A DNA stretch of 64,000 bases, taken from positions 248,001 through 312,000 of the forward strand of contig NC_015663.1 in assembly GCF_000215745.1 (NCBI RefSeq), in the 5' to 3' direction. A model generated the notes under the pieces. That model was given only the letters and a program-made list of their open reading frames with translations. It was not told the origin of the DNA and did not search any database. The stretch's first letter is position 1. Each line of letters starts with the position of its first letter. Positions 45,144-58,131 of the stretch are shown piece by piece. This DNA is from Klebsiella aerogenes KCTC 2190. Lineage in GTDB: Bacteria > Pseudomonadota > Gammaproteobacteria > Enterobacterales > Enterobacteriaceae. A program made the translations under genes and the position numbers.

Positions 45144-45389
45144 ATGCGCATTATTATTTACACTCGAAATGACTGCGTGCAATGCCATGCCACCAAACGC
45201 GCGATGGAGAGCCGCGGTTTCGCCTTCGATATGGTCAACATCGACCAACACCCTGAAGCCATCGACATGCTGCGCGAGCAGGGATTCCAGCAATTACCGG
45301 TGGTGATGGCCGGGGAAACCCGCTGGTCCGGCTTCCGCCCGGATATGATTAATCGCCTGCGTCCCACCGCGGCTACGGCCAGCCTATGA
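45144..45389 (+). CDS. nrdH: Glutaredoxin-like protein NrdH
   Basis: 81 aa. A thioredoxin/glutaredoxin fold with the active site CVQC near the N-terminus and the NrdH signature [12 protein letters not shown]. It is the electron donor for NrdEF. Start at 45144 ([10 protein letters not shown]) by homology with E. coli NrdH. Stop overlaps the nrdI start (ATGA). Confidence 0.95.
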   Translation: MRIIIYTRNDCVQCHATKRAMESRGFAFDMVNIDQHPEAIDMLREQGFQQLPVVMAGETRWSGFRPDMINRLRPTAATASL

Positions 45390-45768
45390 GCCTGATCGTC
45401 TACTTCTCCAGCAGCTCGGAAAATACGCATCGCTTTGTGCAGCGTCTGGCGCTGCCTGCCGTGCGCATCCCGCTCAACGAGCGCGAGCGAATTCAGGTAG
45501 ACGAACCCTATATTCTCATCGTCCCCAGCTACGGCGGCGGCGGGACGGCAGGCGCCGTGCCGCGCCAGGCGATCCGCTTTTTAAACGACCCGCATAATCG
45601 CCGGCTGATTCGCGGCGTGATCGCCGCCGGTAACCGTAACTTCGGCGAGGCCTATGGCCGGGCGGGAGAGGTCATCGCGCAGAAATGCGGCGTGCCGTAT
45701 CTGTATCGTTTTGAGCTGATGGGTACCCAGCAAGATGTCGACAACGTGCGTAAAGGAGTAAGCGAATT

Positions 45769-45796
<28 letters not shown>
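45386..45796 (+). CDS. nrdI: Flavodoxin-like protein NrdI
   Basis: 136 aa. NrdI-type flavodoxin: [21 protein letters not shown] (FMN phosphate loop), [10 protein letters not shown] and [12 protein letters not shown]. It provides the oxidant that builds the Mn(III)2-tyrosyl cofactor of NrdF. Its 3' end overlaps the nrdE start by 28 bp. Confidence 0.95.
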
Positions 45797-48886
<3,090 letters not shown>

Positions 48887-49231
48887 TCTCGCGATCGCTG
48901 GGGAATATATCGATACATTCTCCAGTGATCTATTTCACATTATTTTCTATTATCACACAAATAACCTCCCGGCCATTTTCGTGTCATATTTCCTTCATTT
49001 ACACCAATTTCCCCATTCATTATTCATGCATAATCAAAAAATATCACCAGCCGTATATGATGGCTCAGCCCTTATATCACGGGCAATTCAGCCAGAGATC
49101 CCTATTCAGATTTTGGCTAGCTATTCACATCGAGGGTTGTCACAGAATCTCAGTATGTTAGGGTGTAAAAAGGTAATAATCTTCACCAGGTACGATATCG
49201 ATATAATTAAAGACAGGAAATCATTTATTGC
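48887..49231. other. Regulatory region upstream of proV
   Basis: 345 bp of AT-rich DNA with no credible gene. In E. coli the equivalent DNA is curved, bound by H-NS and carries the osmoregulated promoters P1 and P2. A P2-like promoter is visible at 49137-49164. Confidence 0.6.
49137..49164 (+). promoter_or_regulatory. proU P2-like promoter
   Basis: TTGTCA (49137-49142) and TAGGGT (49159-49164) are separated by 16 bp. The sequence GGTTGTC.CAGA.TCTCAGTATGTTAGGGT matches E. coli proU P2 as I recall it. The start would be about 60 bp before proV. Confidence 0.75.
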
Positions 49232-50434
49232 ATGGCAATTAAATTAGAAATCAAGAATCTCTATAAGATATTTGGCGAGCACCCGCAACGCGCGTTCAAA
49301 TATATTGAAAAAGGACTTACCAAAGAGCAAATACTGGAAAAAACGGGGCTATCGCTTGGCGTTAAAGACGCCAGTCTGGCCATTGAAGAAGGCGAGATAT
49401 TCGTCATCATGGGACTTTCCGGTTCAGGGAAATCCACCATGGTTCGCCTTCTCAATCGCCTGATTGAACCCACCCGCGGACAGGTGCTGATTGACGGCGT
49501 CGATATCGCCAAAATCTCAGATGCCGAGCTTCGCGAGGTGCGCAGGAAAAAGATTGCGATGGTTTTCCAGTCATTCGCCCTGATGCCGCATATGAACGTG
49601 TTGAATAACACCGCGTTCGGTATGGAACTGGCCGGCGTTTCCGCCGAAGAGCGCCAGCAGAAAGCGCTGGATGCGCTACGTCAGGTGGGGCTGGAAAATT
49701 ACGCCCACGCCTATCCCGACGAACTTTCCGGCGGGATGCGCCAGCGCGTCGGCTTAGCCCGCGCATTAGCGATCAACCCCGATATTCTGCTCATGGATGA
49801 GGCCTTCTCAGCGCTTGATCCGTTAATTCGTACTGAAATGCAGGATGAGCTCACCAAATTACAGGCAAAGCATCAACGTACCATTGTCTTTATTTCCCAC
49901 GACCTTGATGAAGCTATGCGTATTGGCGATCGTATTGCCATTATGCAAAATGGCGAAGTGGTGCAAATTGGCACGCCAGACGAAATTCTGAATAACCCGG
50001 CGAATGATTACGTTCGTACTTTCTTCCGCGGCGTCGATATTAGCCAGGTATTTAGCGCTAAAGATATTGCCCGCCGTAGCCCGGTTGGCCTGATTCGTAA
50101 AACTCCCGGTTTCGGCCCGCGTTCGGCGCTGAAATTATTGCAGGATGAAGACCGTGAATATGGCTACGTCATTGAACGCGGTAATAAGTTTGTCGGCATT
50201 GTCTCCATCGACTCTCTGAAAAGCGCGCTGAGCGAAAATCAGGGGCTCGATGCGGCGTTAATTGACTCCCCGCAGGCGGTGGAGGCACAAACGCCGCTCA
50301 GCGACCTGCTCTCCCACGTTGGCCAGGCGCCGTGCGCCGTCCCGGTGGTGGATGAAGGACACCAGTATCTCGGCATTATTTCAAAACGCATGCTGCTACA
50401 GGCTTTAGATCGCGAGGGGGCAAACAATGGCTGA
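49232..50434 (+). CDS. proV: Glycine betaine/proline ABC transporter ATPase ProV
   Basis: 400 aa, as in E. coli. ABC ATPase with Walker [10 protein letters not shown], signature LSGGMRQRV, Walker [13 protein letters not shown] and HD in ISHDLDEAM. Two C-terminal CBS domains sense ionic strength. It energises osmoprotectant uptake. Overlaps proW by 8 bp. Confidence 0.97.
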   Translation: MAIKLEIKNLYKIFGEHPQRAFKYIEKGLTKEQILEKTGLSLGVKDASLAIEEGEIFVIMGLSGSGKSTMVRLLNRLIEPTRGQVLIDGVDIAKISDAELREVRRKKIAMVFQSFALMPHMNVLNNTAFGMELAGVSAEERQQKALDALRQVGLENYAHAYPDELSGGMRQRVGLARALAINPDILLMDEAFSALDPLIRTEMQDELTKLQAKHQRTIVFISHDLDEAMRIGDRIAIMQNGEVVQIGTPDEILNNPANDYVRTFFRGVDISQVFSAKDIARRSPVGLIRKTPGFGPRSALKLLQDEDREYGYVIERGNKFVGIVSIDSLKSALSENQGLDAALIDSPQAVEAQTPLSDLLSHVGQAPCAVPVVDEGHQYLGIISKRMLLQALDREGANNG

Positions 50435-51491
50435 TCAATCAAACCCATGGGATACCGCAGCGCCAGCGGATAACGCGGCGCAGTCTGCCGACGCCTGGGG
50501 CAATCCAACACCCGCGCCCGCTGACGGCGGCGGCGCCGACTGGCTTAACAGCGCGCCTGCGCCGCAGCCAGAACATTTCAATATTATGGATCCGTTCCAT
50601 AAAACGCTGATCCCGCTCGATAGCTGGGTTACCCACGCCATCGACTGGATCGTGCTGCACTTCCGTCCCCTGTTCCAGGGGATCCGCGTGCCGGTGGATT
50701 ATATTCTCAGCGCCTTCCAGCAACTGTTGCTGGGGATGCCGGCGCCGGTGGCGATTATTCTCTTCGCGCTGATCGCCTGGCAGATCTCCAGCGTCGGCAT
50801 GGGTATCGCCACCCTGATCTCGCTGGTAGCCATCGGCGCTATCGGCGCATGGTCGCAGGCGATGGTCACCCTGGCGCTGGTGCTGACCGCGCTGCTGTTC
50901 TGCATGATAATCGGCCTGCCACTGGGGATCTGGCTGGCGCGTAGCCCGCGGGCGGCGAAAATCATCCGCCCGTTACTGGATGCGATGCAGACCACGCCGG
51001 CGTTCGTCTATCTGGTGCCGATCGTCATGCTGTTCGGTATCGGCAACGTTCCGGGCGTGGTGGTGACCATTATCTTCGCCCTGCCGCCAATTGTCCGCCT
51101 GACGATCCTTGGGATTAACCAGGTGCCGGCAGACCTCATTGAGGCCTCACGCTCCTTCGGCGCCAGCCCGCGCCAGCTGCTGTTCAAAGTCCAGCTGCCT
51201 CTGGCGATGCCGACCATCATGGCTGGCGTCAACCAGACGCTGATGCTGGCCCTGTCGATGGTCGTTATTGCCTCGATGATCGCCGTCGGCGGCCTCGGTC
51301 AAATGGTGCTGCGCGGTATTGGCCGACTGGATATGGGGCTGGCGAGCGTCGGCGGTGTCGGGATCGTTATCCTCGCGATTATCCTTGACCGCCTGACGCA
51401 GGCCGTCGGCCGCGATTCCCGTAGCCGCGGTAACCGCCGCTGGTACACCACCGGACCTCTGGGGCTGATTACCCGCCCTTTCTGTAAATAA
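50427..51491 (+). CDS. proW: Glycine betaine/proline ABC transporter permease ProW
   Basis: 354 aa. A long soluble N-terminus rich in Ala, Pro and Asp is typical of ProW, and is followed by a permease core. The EAA loop is seen as [30 protein letters not shown]. The ATG overlaps the proV 3' end. Confidence 0.97.
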   Translation: MADQSNPWDTAAPADNAAQSADAWGNPTPAPADGGGADWLNSAPAPQPEHFNIMDPFHKTLIPLDSWVTHAIDWIVLHFRPLFQGIRVPVDYILSAFQQLLLGMPAPVAIILFALIAWQISSVGMGIATLISLVAIGAIGAWSQAMVTLALVLTALLFCMIIGLPLGIWLARSPRAAKIIRPLLDAMQTTPAFVYLVPIVMLFGIGNVPGVVVTIIFALPPIVRLTILGINQVPADLIEASRSFGASPRQLLFKVQLPLAMPTIMAGVNQTLMLALSMVVIASMIAVGGLGQMVLRGIGRLDMGLASVGGVGIVILAIILDRLTQAVGRDSRSRGNRRWYTTGPLGLITRPFCK

Positions 51492-51505
51492 GAGAAGGAA
51501 TAACG

Positions 51506-52501
51506 ATGCGACATACAACTCTCCTTGCCACAGCGTTTACCGCCCTCGTCACGACCAGCGCGTTTGCTGCCGAGCTGCCGGGTAAAGGCATCACCGTGAA
51601 ACCGGCGCAGAGTACTATTTCCGAAGAAACCTTCCAGACGCTGCTGGTCAGCCGCGCGCTGGAGAAACTGGGCTATAACGTCGAAAAGCCGAGCGAGGTC
51701 GACTATAACGTCGCCTACACCTCCATCGCCTCTGGCGATGCCACCTTTATTGCCACCAACTGGCAACCGCTGCACGATGATATGTACGCGGCGGCGGGCG
51801 GCGATAAAAAATTCTACCGTGAAGGAACCTTCGTCACCGGCGCGGCGCAGGGCTATCTGATCGACAAGAAAACCGCCGAGCAGTACCACATTAAATCCAT
51901 CGACCAGTTGAAAGATCCTAAGATCGCCAAACTGTTTGATACCAACGGCGATGGCAAAGCCGATCTCACCGGCTGTACCCCCGGCTGGGGCTGCGAAGCG
52001 GTCATCAACCATCAGATTGATGCCTATGGGCTGAACAATAAAGTGGTCCATAACCAGGGTAACTACGCGGCGATGATGGCCGATACCATCGCCCGTTATA
52101 AAGAAGGGAAACCGATTCTTTATTACACCTGGACGCCGTACTGGGTCAGCGACGTGCTGAAACCGGGTAAAGATGTGGTCTGGCTGCAGGTACCGTTCTC
52201 CTCCCTGCCGGGAGAACAGAAAGATATCGACACCAAGCTGCCGAACGGCGTCAACTACGGTTTCCCGGTGAACACCATGCATATCGTCGCCAACAAAGCC
52301 TGGGCCGAGAAAAACCCGGCGGCGGCGAAGCTGTTTAGCCTGATGAAGCTGCCAATTGCCGATATCAACGCCGAAAACGCGATGATGCATGCCGGCCATG
52401 CTTCAGAAGCCGACATCAACGGCCACGTTGATGGTTGGATTAAAGCCCACCAGCAGTTGTTCGATGGCTGGGTGAAAGAAGCGCTGGCGGCGCAGAAGTA
52501 A
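51506..52501 (+). CDS. proX: Glycine betaine-binding periplasmic protein ProX
   Basis: 331 aa with a signal peptide (cleavage after SAFA) and the OpuAC fold. Aromatic ligand-cage residues appear in [11 protein letters not shown] and YYTWTPYWV. It binds glycine betaine and proline betaine for ProVW. Followed by a hairpin. Confidence 0.97.
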   Translation: MRHTTLLATAFTALVTTSAFAAELPGKGITVKPAQSTISEETFQTLLVSRALEKLGYNVEKPSEVDYNVAYTSIASGDATFIATNWQPLHDDMYAAAGGDKKFYREGTFVTGAAQGYLIDKKTAEQYHIKSIDQLKDPKIAKLFDTNGDGKADLTGCTPGWGCEAVINHQIDAYGLNNKVVHNQGNYAAMMADTIARYKEGKPILYYTWTPYWVSDVLKPGKDVVWLQVPFSSLPGEQKDIDTKLPNGVNYGFPVNTMHIVANKAWAEKNPAAAKLFSLMKLPIADINAENAMMHAGHASEADINGHVDGWIKAHQQLFDGWVKEALAAQK

Positions 52502-52946
52502 TCTCTCCCTCTCCCCATGGCGTTTTATCGCCGTGGGGACTGCCTTCCCCTGTACCAACATGAAACGAATATGCATAAAAATGCGTATTTTCTGATTTCC
52601 CATTTTAGCGATTGTGAAGCCATCACGCCGTCTGCTAAGGTGAATAACTCTTTCCAGGCGTAATTTTCACCAACGTTATCAATAAGTCACCAATATGGAA
52701 ACTCCTGCTCCCTGACGTCAGCCCCCGTGACTACCAACACGGGTAGGTTTCGTCGCGTTCAGGTTGAGCTTACAGGTGGCGAACAGCATTATTATCCCTA
52801 CGCAACTCAGCGCTTTAGCCTATGGTTTGGCATGGAAAATCGGCGACTCGCCGGAGATTTTAAGTATTAATAGTGACCAATAATTCATTTGCTTTATTTG
52901 TCACAATAGTTATTATATCGGCTGTAATTAATGAGGTTATACCCAA
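52502..52946. other. proX-emrR intergenic region without ygaZH
   Basis: 445 bp. The proX hairpin (52513-52538) is at its start and the emrR promoter presumably at its end. E. coli carries a transporter pseudogene and the valine-exporter genes ygaZ and ygaH here; none of them, nor any fragment I can recognise, is present. Confidence 0.7.
52513..52538 (+). terminator. Hairpin after proX
   Basis: CCCCATGGCG pairs with CGCCGTGGGG (one T-G wobble) around TTTTAT. There is no T-run afterwards, so termination strength is uncertain. Confidence 0.6.
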
Positions 52947-53477
52947 ATGGATAGTTCGTTTACTCCCATTGAGCAGATGCTCAAATTCCGCGCCAGCCGC
53001 CATGAAGATTTCCCTTTCCAGGAGATTCTCCTCACCCGTCTCTGTATGCACATGCAGGGTAAGCTGCTGGAAAACCGTAACAAAATGCTGAAAGCGCAAG
53101 GGATTAACGAGACATTATTTATGGCGCTGATAACGCTTGAGTCTCAGGAAAATCACAGCATTCAACCTTCCGAGCTGAGCTGCGCGCTGGGTTCGTCACG
53201 CACTAATGCCACCCGCATCGCCGACGAACTGGAAAAACGCGGCTGGATCGAACGTCGTGAAAGCGATAACGATCGTCGCTGCCTGCACCTGCAGCTGACC
53301 GACAAGGGTCATCAATTCTTGCGCGAGGTATTACCTCCGCAGCACAACTGTCTACATCAGCTGTGGTCTTCTTTGAGCACCGCGGAAAAAGACCAGCTGG
53401 AGCACATCACCCGTAAACTGCTTGGCCGCCTCGACCAAATGGAAGAAGACGGCGCGCTGGCGGGATCCCTGCGCTAA
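52947..53477 (+). CDS. emrR: MarR-family repressor EmrR (MprA)
   Basis: 176 aa, the same size as E. coli EmrR and nearly identical to it ([23 protein letters not shown], winged helix [30 protein letters not shown]). It represses emrRAB and is released by uncouplers and other drugs. A terminator-like hairpin lies between it and emrA. Confidence 0.97.
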   Translation: MDSSFTPIEQMLKFRASRHEDFPFQEILLTRLCMHMQGKLLENRNKMLKAQGINETLFMALITLESQENHSIQPSELSCALGSSRTNATRIADELEKRGWIERRESDNDRRCLHLQLTDKGHQFLREVLPPQHNCLHQLWSSLSTAEKDQLEHITRKLLGRLDQMEEDGALAGSLR

Positions 53478-53520
53478 GCACGGAGCCGCACAATATTTTG
53501 AGTTGCAAGGAACACGGTCA

Positions 53521-53546
53521 GGCCAGCAGATCTTCTGCTGGCCTTT
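53521..53546 (+). terminator. Intra-operon hairpin between emrR and emrA
   Basis: Perfect 10-bp stem GGCCAGCAGA/TCTGCTGGCC with TCT loop followed by TTT. The short T-run suggests partial termination, lowering emrAB relative to emrR. Confidence 0.7.
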
Positions 53547-53608
53547 CTGGTAAACAGGTCGGCTCAGCCGATGTGAAATAATAAGAATGTAAAATTGTGG
53601 AGAATCAG

Positions 53609-54781
53609 ATGAGCGAAAATGCGGCGAGCCAAACTCCGCAGCAATCAGGCAGCAAGAAAGGGAAACGCAAAGGCGCCCTTCTGCTCCTGACCTTGCTCTT
53701 TGTTATTGTGGCCGTAGCCTACGGCATTTATTGGTTTTTAGTCCTGCGTCATTATGAAGAGACCGATGACGCTTATGTGGCAGGGAACCAGGTACAGATC
53801 ATGGCGCAGGTTTCCGGCAGCGTGACTAAGGTCTGGGCCGACAACACCGACTTTGTGCAACAAGGCGATCCGCTGGTCACCCTTGACCAGACCGACGCCC
53901 AGCAGGCGTTTGAAAAAGCCAAAACCCAGCTGGCGGCAAGCGTGCGCCAGACTCGCCAGCAGATGATCAACAGCAAGCAGCTGCAGGCGAATATTGACGT
54001 CAAAAAAACCGCCCTCGCCCAGGCGCAGGCAGACCTTAATCGTCGTATCCCGCTGGGTGCCGCGAACCTGATTGGCCGCGAAGAGCTGCAGCACGCACGT
54101 GACACCGTCGCCAGCGCGCAGGCCGAACTCGACGTCGCCATTCAACAGTACAACGCCAATCAGGCAATCGTACTGGGCACCAAACTGGAACAGCAGCCGG
54201 CGGTGCTGCAGGCGGCGACCGAAGTCCGCAACGCCTGGCTGGCGCTGCAGCGTACGCAAATCGTCAGCCCGATTAGCGGCTACGTTTCTCGCCGCTCGGT
54301 GCAGCCTGGCGCGCAGATCGGTACCACTACCCCGCTGATGGCGGTGGTTCCAGCCACCAACCTGTGGGTTGACGCCAACTTTAAAGAGACCCAGCTCGCC
54401 CATATGCGTATCGGCCAGCCGGCGACCATCGTCAGCGATATCTACGGCGATGACGTGAAGTACACCGGTAAAGTGGTCGGCCTGGATATGGGTACCGGCA
54501 GCGCCTTCTCCCTGCTGCCGGCGCAAAACGCCACCGGTAACTGGATCAAAGTCGTCCAGCGTCTGCCGGTTCGTATCGAGATAGATGCTAAACAGCTGGC
54601 GCAACATCCGCTGCGCATCGGCCTGTCGACGCTGGTTGAAGTAGACACCAGCAATCGCGAAGGCGAGATGCTGGCAAGCCAGGTACGAAGCTCGCCGGTC
54701 TATGAAAGTAATGCCCGTGAAATCGGCCTTGAGCCGGTAAATAAACTGATCGACGGTATCATCCAGGCCAACGCCGGATAA
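53609..54781 (+). CDS. emrA: Membrane fusion protein EmrA
   Basis: 390 aa, as in E. coli. One N-terminal membrane helix (LLLLTLLFVIVAVAYGIYWFLVL), then HlyD-family lipoyl halves (YVAGNQVQIMAQVSGSVTKV and ISPISGYVSRRSVQPGAQIG) flanking a coiled coil. It links EmrB to TolC. ATG at 53609 with GGAG upstream; a frame starting four codons earlier is not needed. Confidence 0.97.
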   Translation: MSENAASQTPQQSGSKKGKRKGALLLLTLLFVIVAVAYGIYWFLVLRHYEETDDAYVAGNQVQIMAQVSGSVTKVWADNTDFVQQGDPLVTLDQTDAQQAFEKAKTQLAASVRQTRQQMINSKQLQANIDVKKTALAQAQADLNRRIPLGAANLIGREELQHARDTVASAQAELDVAIQQYNANQAIVLGTKLEQQPAVLQAATEVRNAWLALQRTQIVSPISGYVSRRSVQPGAQIGTTTPLMAVVPATNLWVDANFKETQLAHMRIGQPATIVSDIYGDDVKYTGKVVGLDMGTGSAFSLLPAQNATGNWIKVVQRLPVRIEIDAKQLAQHPLRIGLSTLVEVDTSNREGEMLASQVRSSPVYESNAREIGLEPVNKLIDGIIQANAG

Positions 54782-54796
54782 TTCGGGGTGAGCGTA

Positions 54797-56335
54797 ATGC
54801 AACAGCAAAAACCGCTCGAAGGCGCGCAACTGGTCATCATGACCATTGCGCTGTCGCTGGCGACTTTCATGCAGGTGCTGGACTCCACTATCGCCAACGT
54901 GGCTATTCCGACCATTGCCGGTAACCTTGGCTCGTCGCTGAGTCAGGGAACCTGGGTCATCACCTCGTTTGGGGTGGCGAACGCTATCTCCATCCCGATT
55001 ACCGGCTGGCTGGCGAAGCGCGTCGGCGAAGTGAAACTCTTCGTCTGGTCGACGGTGGCATTCGCTATCGCCTCCTGGGCCTGCGGGGTGTCGAACAGCC
55101 TGACGATGCTGATTTTCTTCCGCGTGATTCAGGGGATCGTCGCCGGTCCGCTGATCCCGCTATCGCAGAGTCTGCTGCTCAGCAACTACCCGCCAGCGAA
55201 ACGCTCAATCGCGCTGGCGCTGTGGTCGATGACGGTCATCGTCGCGCCGATTTGCGGCCCGATTCTCGGCGGCTATATCAGCGATAACTACCACTGGGGC
55301 TGGATCTTCTTCATCAACGTGCCGATTGGCGTGGCGGTGGTTCTCATGACGCTGCAGACCCTGCGCGGCCGTGAAACCCGCACCGAGCAGCGGCGTATCG
55401 ACGGCGTCGGGCTGGCGTTGCTGATTATCGGGATCGGTAGCCTGCAGGTGATGCTCGACCGCGGTAAAGAGCTCGACTGGTTCGCTTCCAACGAGATTAT
55501 CATCCTGACCATCGTGGCGGTGGTGGCGATAAGTTTCCTTATCGTCTGGGAGCTGACCGACGATAACCCGATAGTCGACCTGTCGCTGTTTAAGTCGCGT
55601 AACTTTACCATCGGCTGTTTGTGTATCAGCCTGGCCTATATGCTCTACTTCGGCGCCATTGTATTGCTGCCGCAGCTTCTGCAGGAGGTATACGGCTACA
55701 CCGCCACCTGGGCCGGTTTGGCTTCGGCGCCGGTCGGAGTGATCCCGGTCATTCTGTCGCCGATTATCGGCCGCTTTGCTCATAAGCTCGATATGCGGCG
55801 GCTGGTGACCTTCAGCTTTATTATGTATGCGGTGTGCTTCTACTGGCGCGCGTGGACCTTTGAACCGGGAATGGACTTCGGCGCATCGGCCTGGCCGCAG
55901 TTTATCCAGGGTTTTGCGGTGGCCTGTTTCTTCATGCCGCTGACCACCATCACTCTCTCTGGCCTCCCGCCGGAGCGGCTGGCGGCGGCGTCGAGCTTGT
56001 CGAACTTTACCCGAACCCTTGCCGGCTCCATCGGTACCTCAATTACCACCACCATGTGGACCAACCGCGAGGCGTTGCACCATGCGCAGCTCACCGAGTC
56101 GGTGACGCCGTTCAACCCCAACGCCCAGCAGATGTACGATCAGCTGCAGGGTATGGGAATGACGCATCAGCAGGCTTCCGGCTGGATTGCCCAGCAGATA
56201 ACCAACCAGGGGTTGATTATCTCCGCCAACGAAATCTTCTGGGTTTCGGCGGGGATCTTTATCCTTCTGCTAGGCCTGGTGTGGTTCGCCAGGCCGCCGT
56301 TCAGCGCCGGCGGCGGTGGCGGGGGCGCACACTAA
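54797..56335 (+). CDS. emrB: MFS multidrug efflux pump EmrB
   Basis: 512 aa with 14 spans of the DHA2 type (MQVLDSTIANVAIPTIAGNLG, motif C region VIVAPICGPILGGYIS). It expels hydrophobic uncouplers and nalidixic acid with EmrA and TolC. ATG at 54797 by homology; a GTG at 54788 is an alternative. Gly-rich C-terminus and a strong terminator follow. Confidence 0.97.
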   Translation: MQQQKPLEGAQLVIMTIALSLATFMQVLDSTIANVAIPTIAGNLGSSLSQGTWVITSFGVANAISIPITGWLAKRVGEVKLFVWSTVAFAIASWACGVSNSLTMLIFFRVIQGIVAGPLIPLSQSLLLSNYPPAKRSIALALWSMTVIVAPICGPILGGYISDNYHWGWIFFINVPIGVAVVLMTLQTLRGRETRTEQRRIDGVGLALLIIGIGSLQVMLDRGKELDWFASNEIIILTIVAVVAISFLIVWELTDDNPIVDLSLFKSRNFTIGCLCISLAYMLYFGAIVLLPQLLQEVYGYTATWAGLASAPVGVIPVILSPIIGRFAHKLDMRRLVTFSFIMYAVCFYWRAWTFEPGMDFGASAWPQFIQGFAVACFFMPLTTITLSGLPPERLAAASSLSNFTRTLAGSIGTSITTTMWTNREALHHAQLTESVTPFNPNAQQMYDQLQGMGMTHQQASGWIAQQITNQGLIISANEIFWVSAGIFILLLGLVWFARPPFSAGGGGGGAH

Positions 56336-56343
56336 GTATTAAC

Positions 56344-56370
56344 AAAAGGGATCTGCGGATCCCTTTTTTA
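56344..56370 (+). terminator. Terminator of emrRAB
   Basis: AAAAGGGATC pairs with GATCCCTTTT around TGCG and continues into a T-run. Confidence 0.88.
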
Positions 56371-56472
56371 TTGCCGCGACCTTGTCCATTTCGCGCTAGC
56401 TTCTGTCCATTTCGCTAAAGCCGCCGATGGGTTATGTCATGCAGGATAAAGCTCCGACTACAGGAGAACACC

Positions 56473-58131
56473 ATGCTGACCAATCCTTGCGAAAAATACA
56501 GCCCTTATCCGCCTATCGCCCTGCCCGATCGCCGCTGGCCCGAGCGGCAAATCACTACCGCGCCGCGCTGGCTTTCCACCGATTTGCGCGACGGCAACCA
56601 GGCGCTGGCCGAACCAATGGACGCCGCGCGTAAGCTGCAGTTCTGGGATCTGTTGCTGGAGTGCGGTTTTAAAGAAATAGAGGTCGCCTTCCCCTCCGCC
56701 TCGCAAACCGATTTCAACTTTGTGCGCCAGCTGATTGAGGAGCAGCGCATCCCTGAAGATGTCACCATTCAGGTGCTGACTCAGGCGCGGGAAGAACTCA
56801 TAGCACGAACCTTTGAAGCGCTGCGCGGCGCCCGGCAGGCGACCATCCATCTCTACAATGCCACCGCGCCGCTGTTTCGCGAGCTGGTTTTCGGCATGGA
56901 AAAGGCCGAAGTGATCGAGCTCGCCACCCGCGCCACCCGGCTTATTCGTCAGCATTGCGAGCAGCAGCCGGACACCCGTTGGCAATATGAATATTCACCG
57001 GAAACCTTCTGTTTTACCGAGCCGGAATTCGCCCTTGAAATCTGCGAAGCGGTGGCGGAAATCTGGCAGCCCTGCGGCGAACGGCCAATGATTATTAATC
57101 TCCCGGCAACGGTCGAAGTCAACACGCCGAACGTCTACGCCGATCGGATTGAATATTTTTGCCGCCACTTCTCGCGCCGCCAGGATGTATGTATCAGCGT
57201 GCATCCGCATAACGATCGCGGTACCGGCGTCGCCAGCGCCGAACTGGCGGTGATGGCCGGCGCCGATCGCGTTGAAGGCTGTCTGTTCGGCAATGGCGAG
57301 CGTACCGGCAACGTCTGTCTGGTCACGCTGGCGATGAATCTCTATAGCCAGGGCGTGGATCCGCAGTTGCGCTTTACGCAGATGAATCGGGTGGTAGAGA
57401 TCGTCGAGAACTGCAACCAGCTCCCGGTACATCCGCGTCATCCATGGGCAGGCAGTCTGGCCTACACCGCCTTTTCGGGTTCACATCAGGATGCCATTAA
57501 AAAAGGGTTTGATGCCCGTAAACCGGGAGATCGCTGGCAAATGCCGTATTTACCTATCGATCCACAGGATATCGGCTGCAGCTATGAAGCGGTGATCCGC
57601 GTTAACAGCCAGTCAGGTAAAAGCGGCAGCGCATGGCTGATTGAGCAGAACCACGGTCTTAAGCTGCCGCGGGCGTTGCAGCAGGACTTCAGCCAGTACG
57701 TTCAGCAAGAAACGGATAGCCATGGTAAAGAAATGACCCATAACGCATTATGGCAGCTGTTTCGCAGCCGTTACGGCCTGCTGGCGCAGCCGACGCTGGC
57801 GTTACTCGACTATCAGAGCGACGGCCAGCAGGATGGCGAACTGACGTTACAGGCTGCGCTGCGGATGAATGGCGAAACCCGCCGCTTGAACGGACGTGGT
57901 AACGGTTTGTTATCCGCCGCCGCTAACGGCCTGAGCGCGCTGTTAAAACGTCATTTCGTTATCAAGGACTACCACGAGCATACCCTCGGGGCGCGCAGCG
58001 ACAGCCGCTCCGTTGCCTATATTCGCTGCGTCTTTGCCAATGGCGAAAGTCGATGGGGCGTCGGCATTGATAATGACGTTGCCCGCGCGTCGTTACAGGC
58101 GTTGTGTAATGCCGTTCACGCCAGGGATTAA
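56473..58131 (+). CDS. 2-isopropylmalate synthase, actinobacterial type (second LeuA)
   Basis: A 552-aa DRE-TIM metallolyase that condenses acetyl-CoA with 2-ketoisovalerate, the first committed leucine step. The catalytic STDLRDGNQALAEPMD and the metal histidines in SVHPHNDRGTG are intact, and the C-terminal LeuA regulatory domain is present. Block after block (EIEVAFPSASQTDFNFVRQ, PATVEVNTPNVYADRIE, GCLFGNGERTGNVCLVTL, YTAFSGSHQDAIKKG) follows the Mycobacterium LeuA type, not E. coli LeuA. ATG at 56473 has CAGGAGA upstream. It overlaps by 4 bp the end of a convergent AraC gene that may regulate it. Confidence 0.88.
   Translation: MLTNPCEKYSPYPPIALPDRRWPERQITTAPRWLSTDLRDGNQALAEPMDAARKLQFWDLLLECGFKEIEVAFPSASQTDFNFVRQLIEEQRIPEDVTIQVLTQAREELIARTFEALRGARQATIHLYNATAPLFRELVFGMEKAEVIELATRATRLIRQHCEQQPDTRWQYEYSPETFCFTEPEFALEICEAVAEIWQPCGERPMIINLPATVEVNTPNVYADRIEYFCRHFSRRQDVCISVHPHNDRGTGVASAELAVMAGADRVEGCLFGNGERTGNVCLVTLAMNLYSQGVDPQLRFTQMNRVVEIVENCNQLPVHPRHPWAGSLAYTAFSGSHQDAIKKGFDARKPGDRWQMPYLPIDPQDIGCSYEAVIRVNSQSGKSGSAWLIEQNHGLKLPRALQQDFSQYVQQETDSHGKEMTHNALWQLFRSRYGLLAQPTLALLDYQSDGQQDGELTLQAALRMNGETRRLNGRGNGLLSAAANGLSALLKRHFVIKDYHEHTLGARSDSRSVAYIRCVFANGESRWGVGIDNDVARASLQALCNAVHARD

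Noticed and set aside
51299-52399. 366-codon minus-strand frame opposite proX and the end of proW
   Set aside because: Antisense shadow; ProX and ProW are unmistakable on the plus strand.
53738-54829. 363-codon minus-strand frame opposite emrA
   Set aside because: Antisense shadow of emrA, low-complexity composition, no start context.
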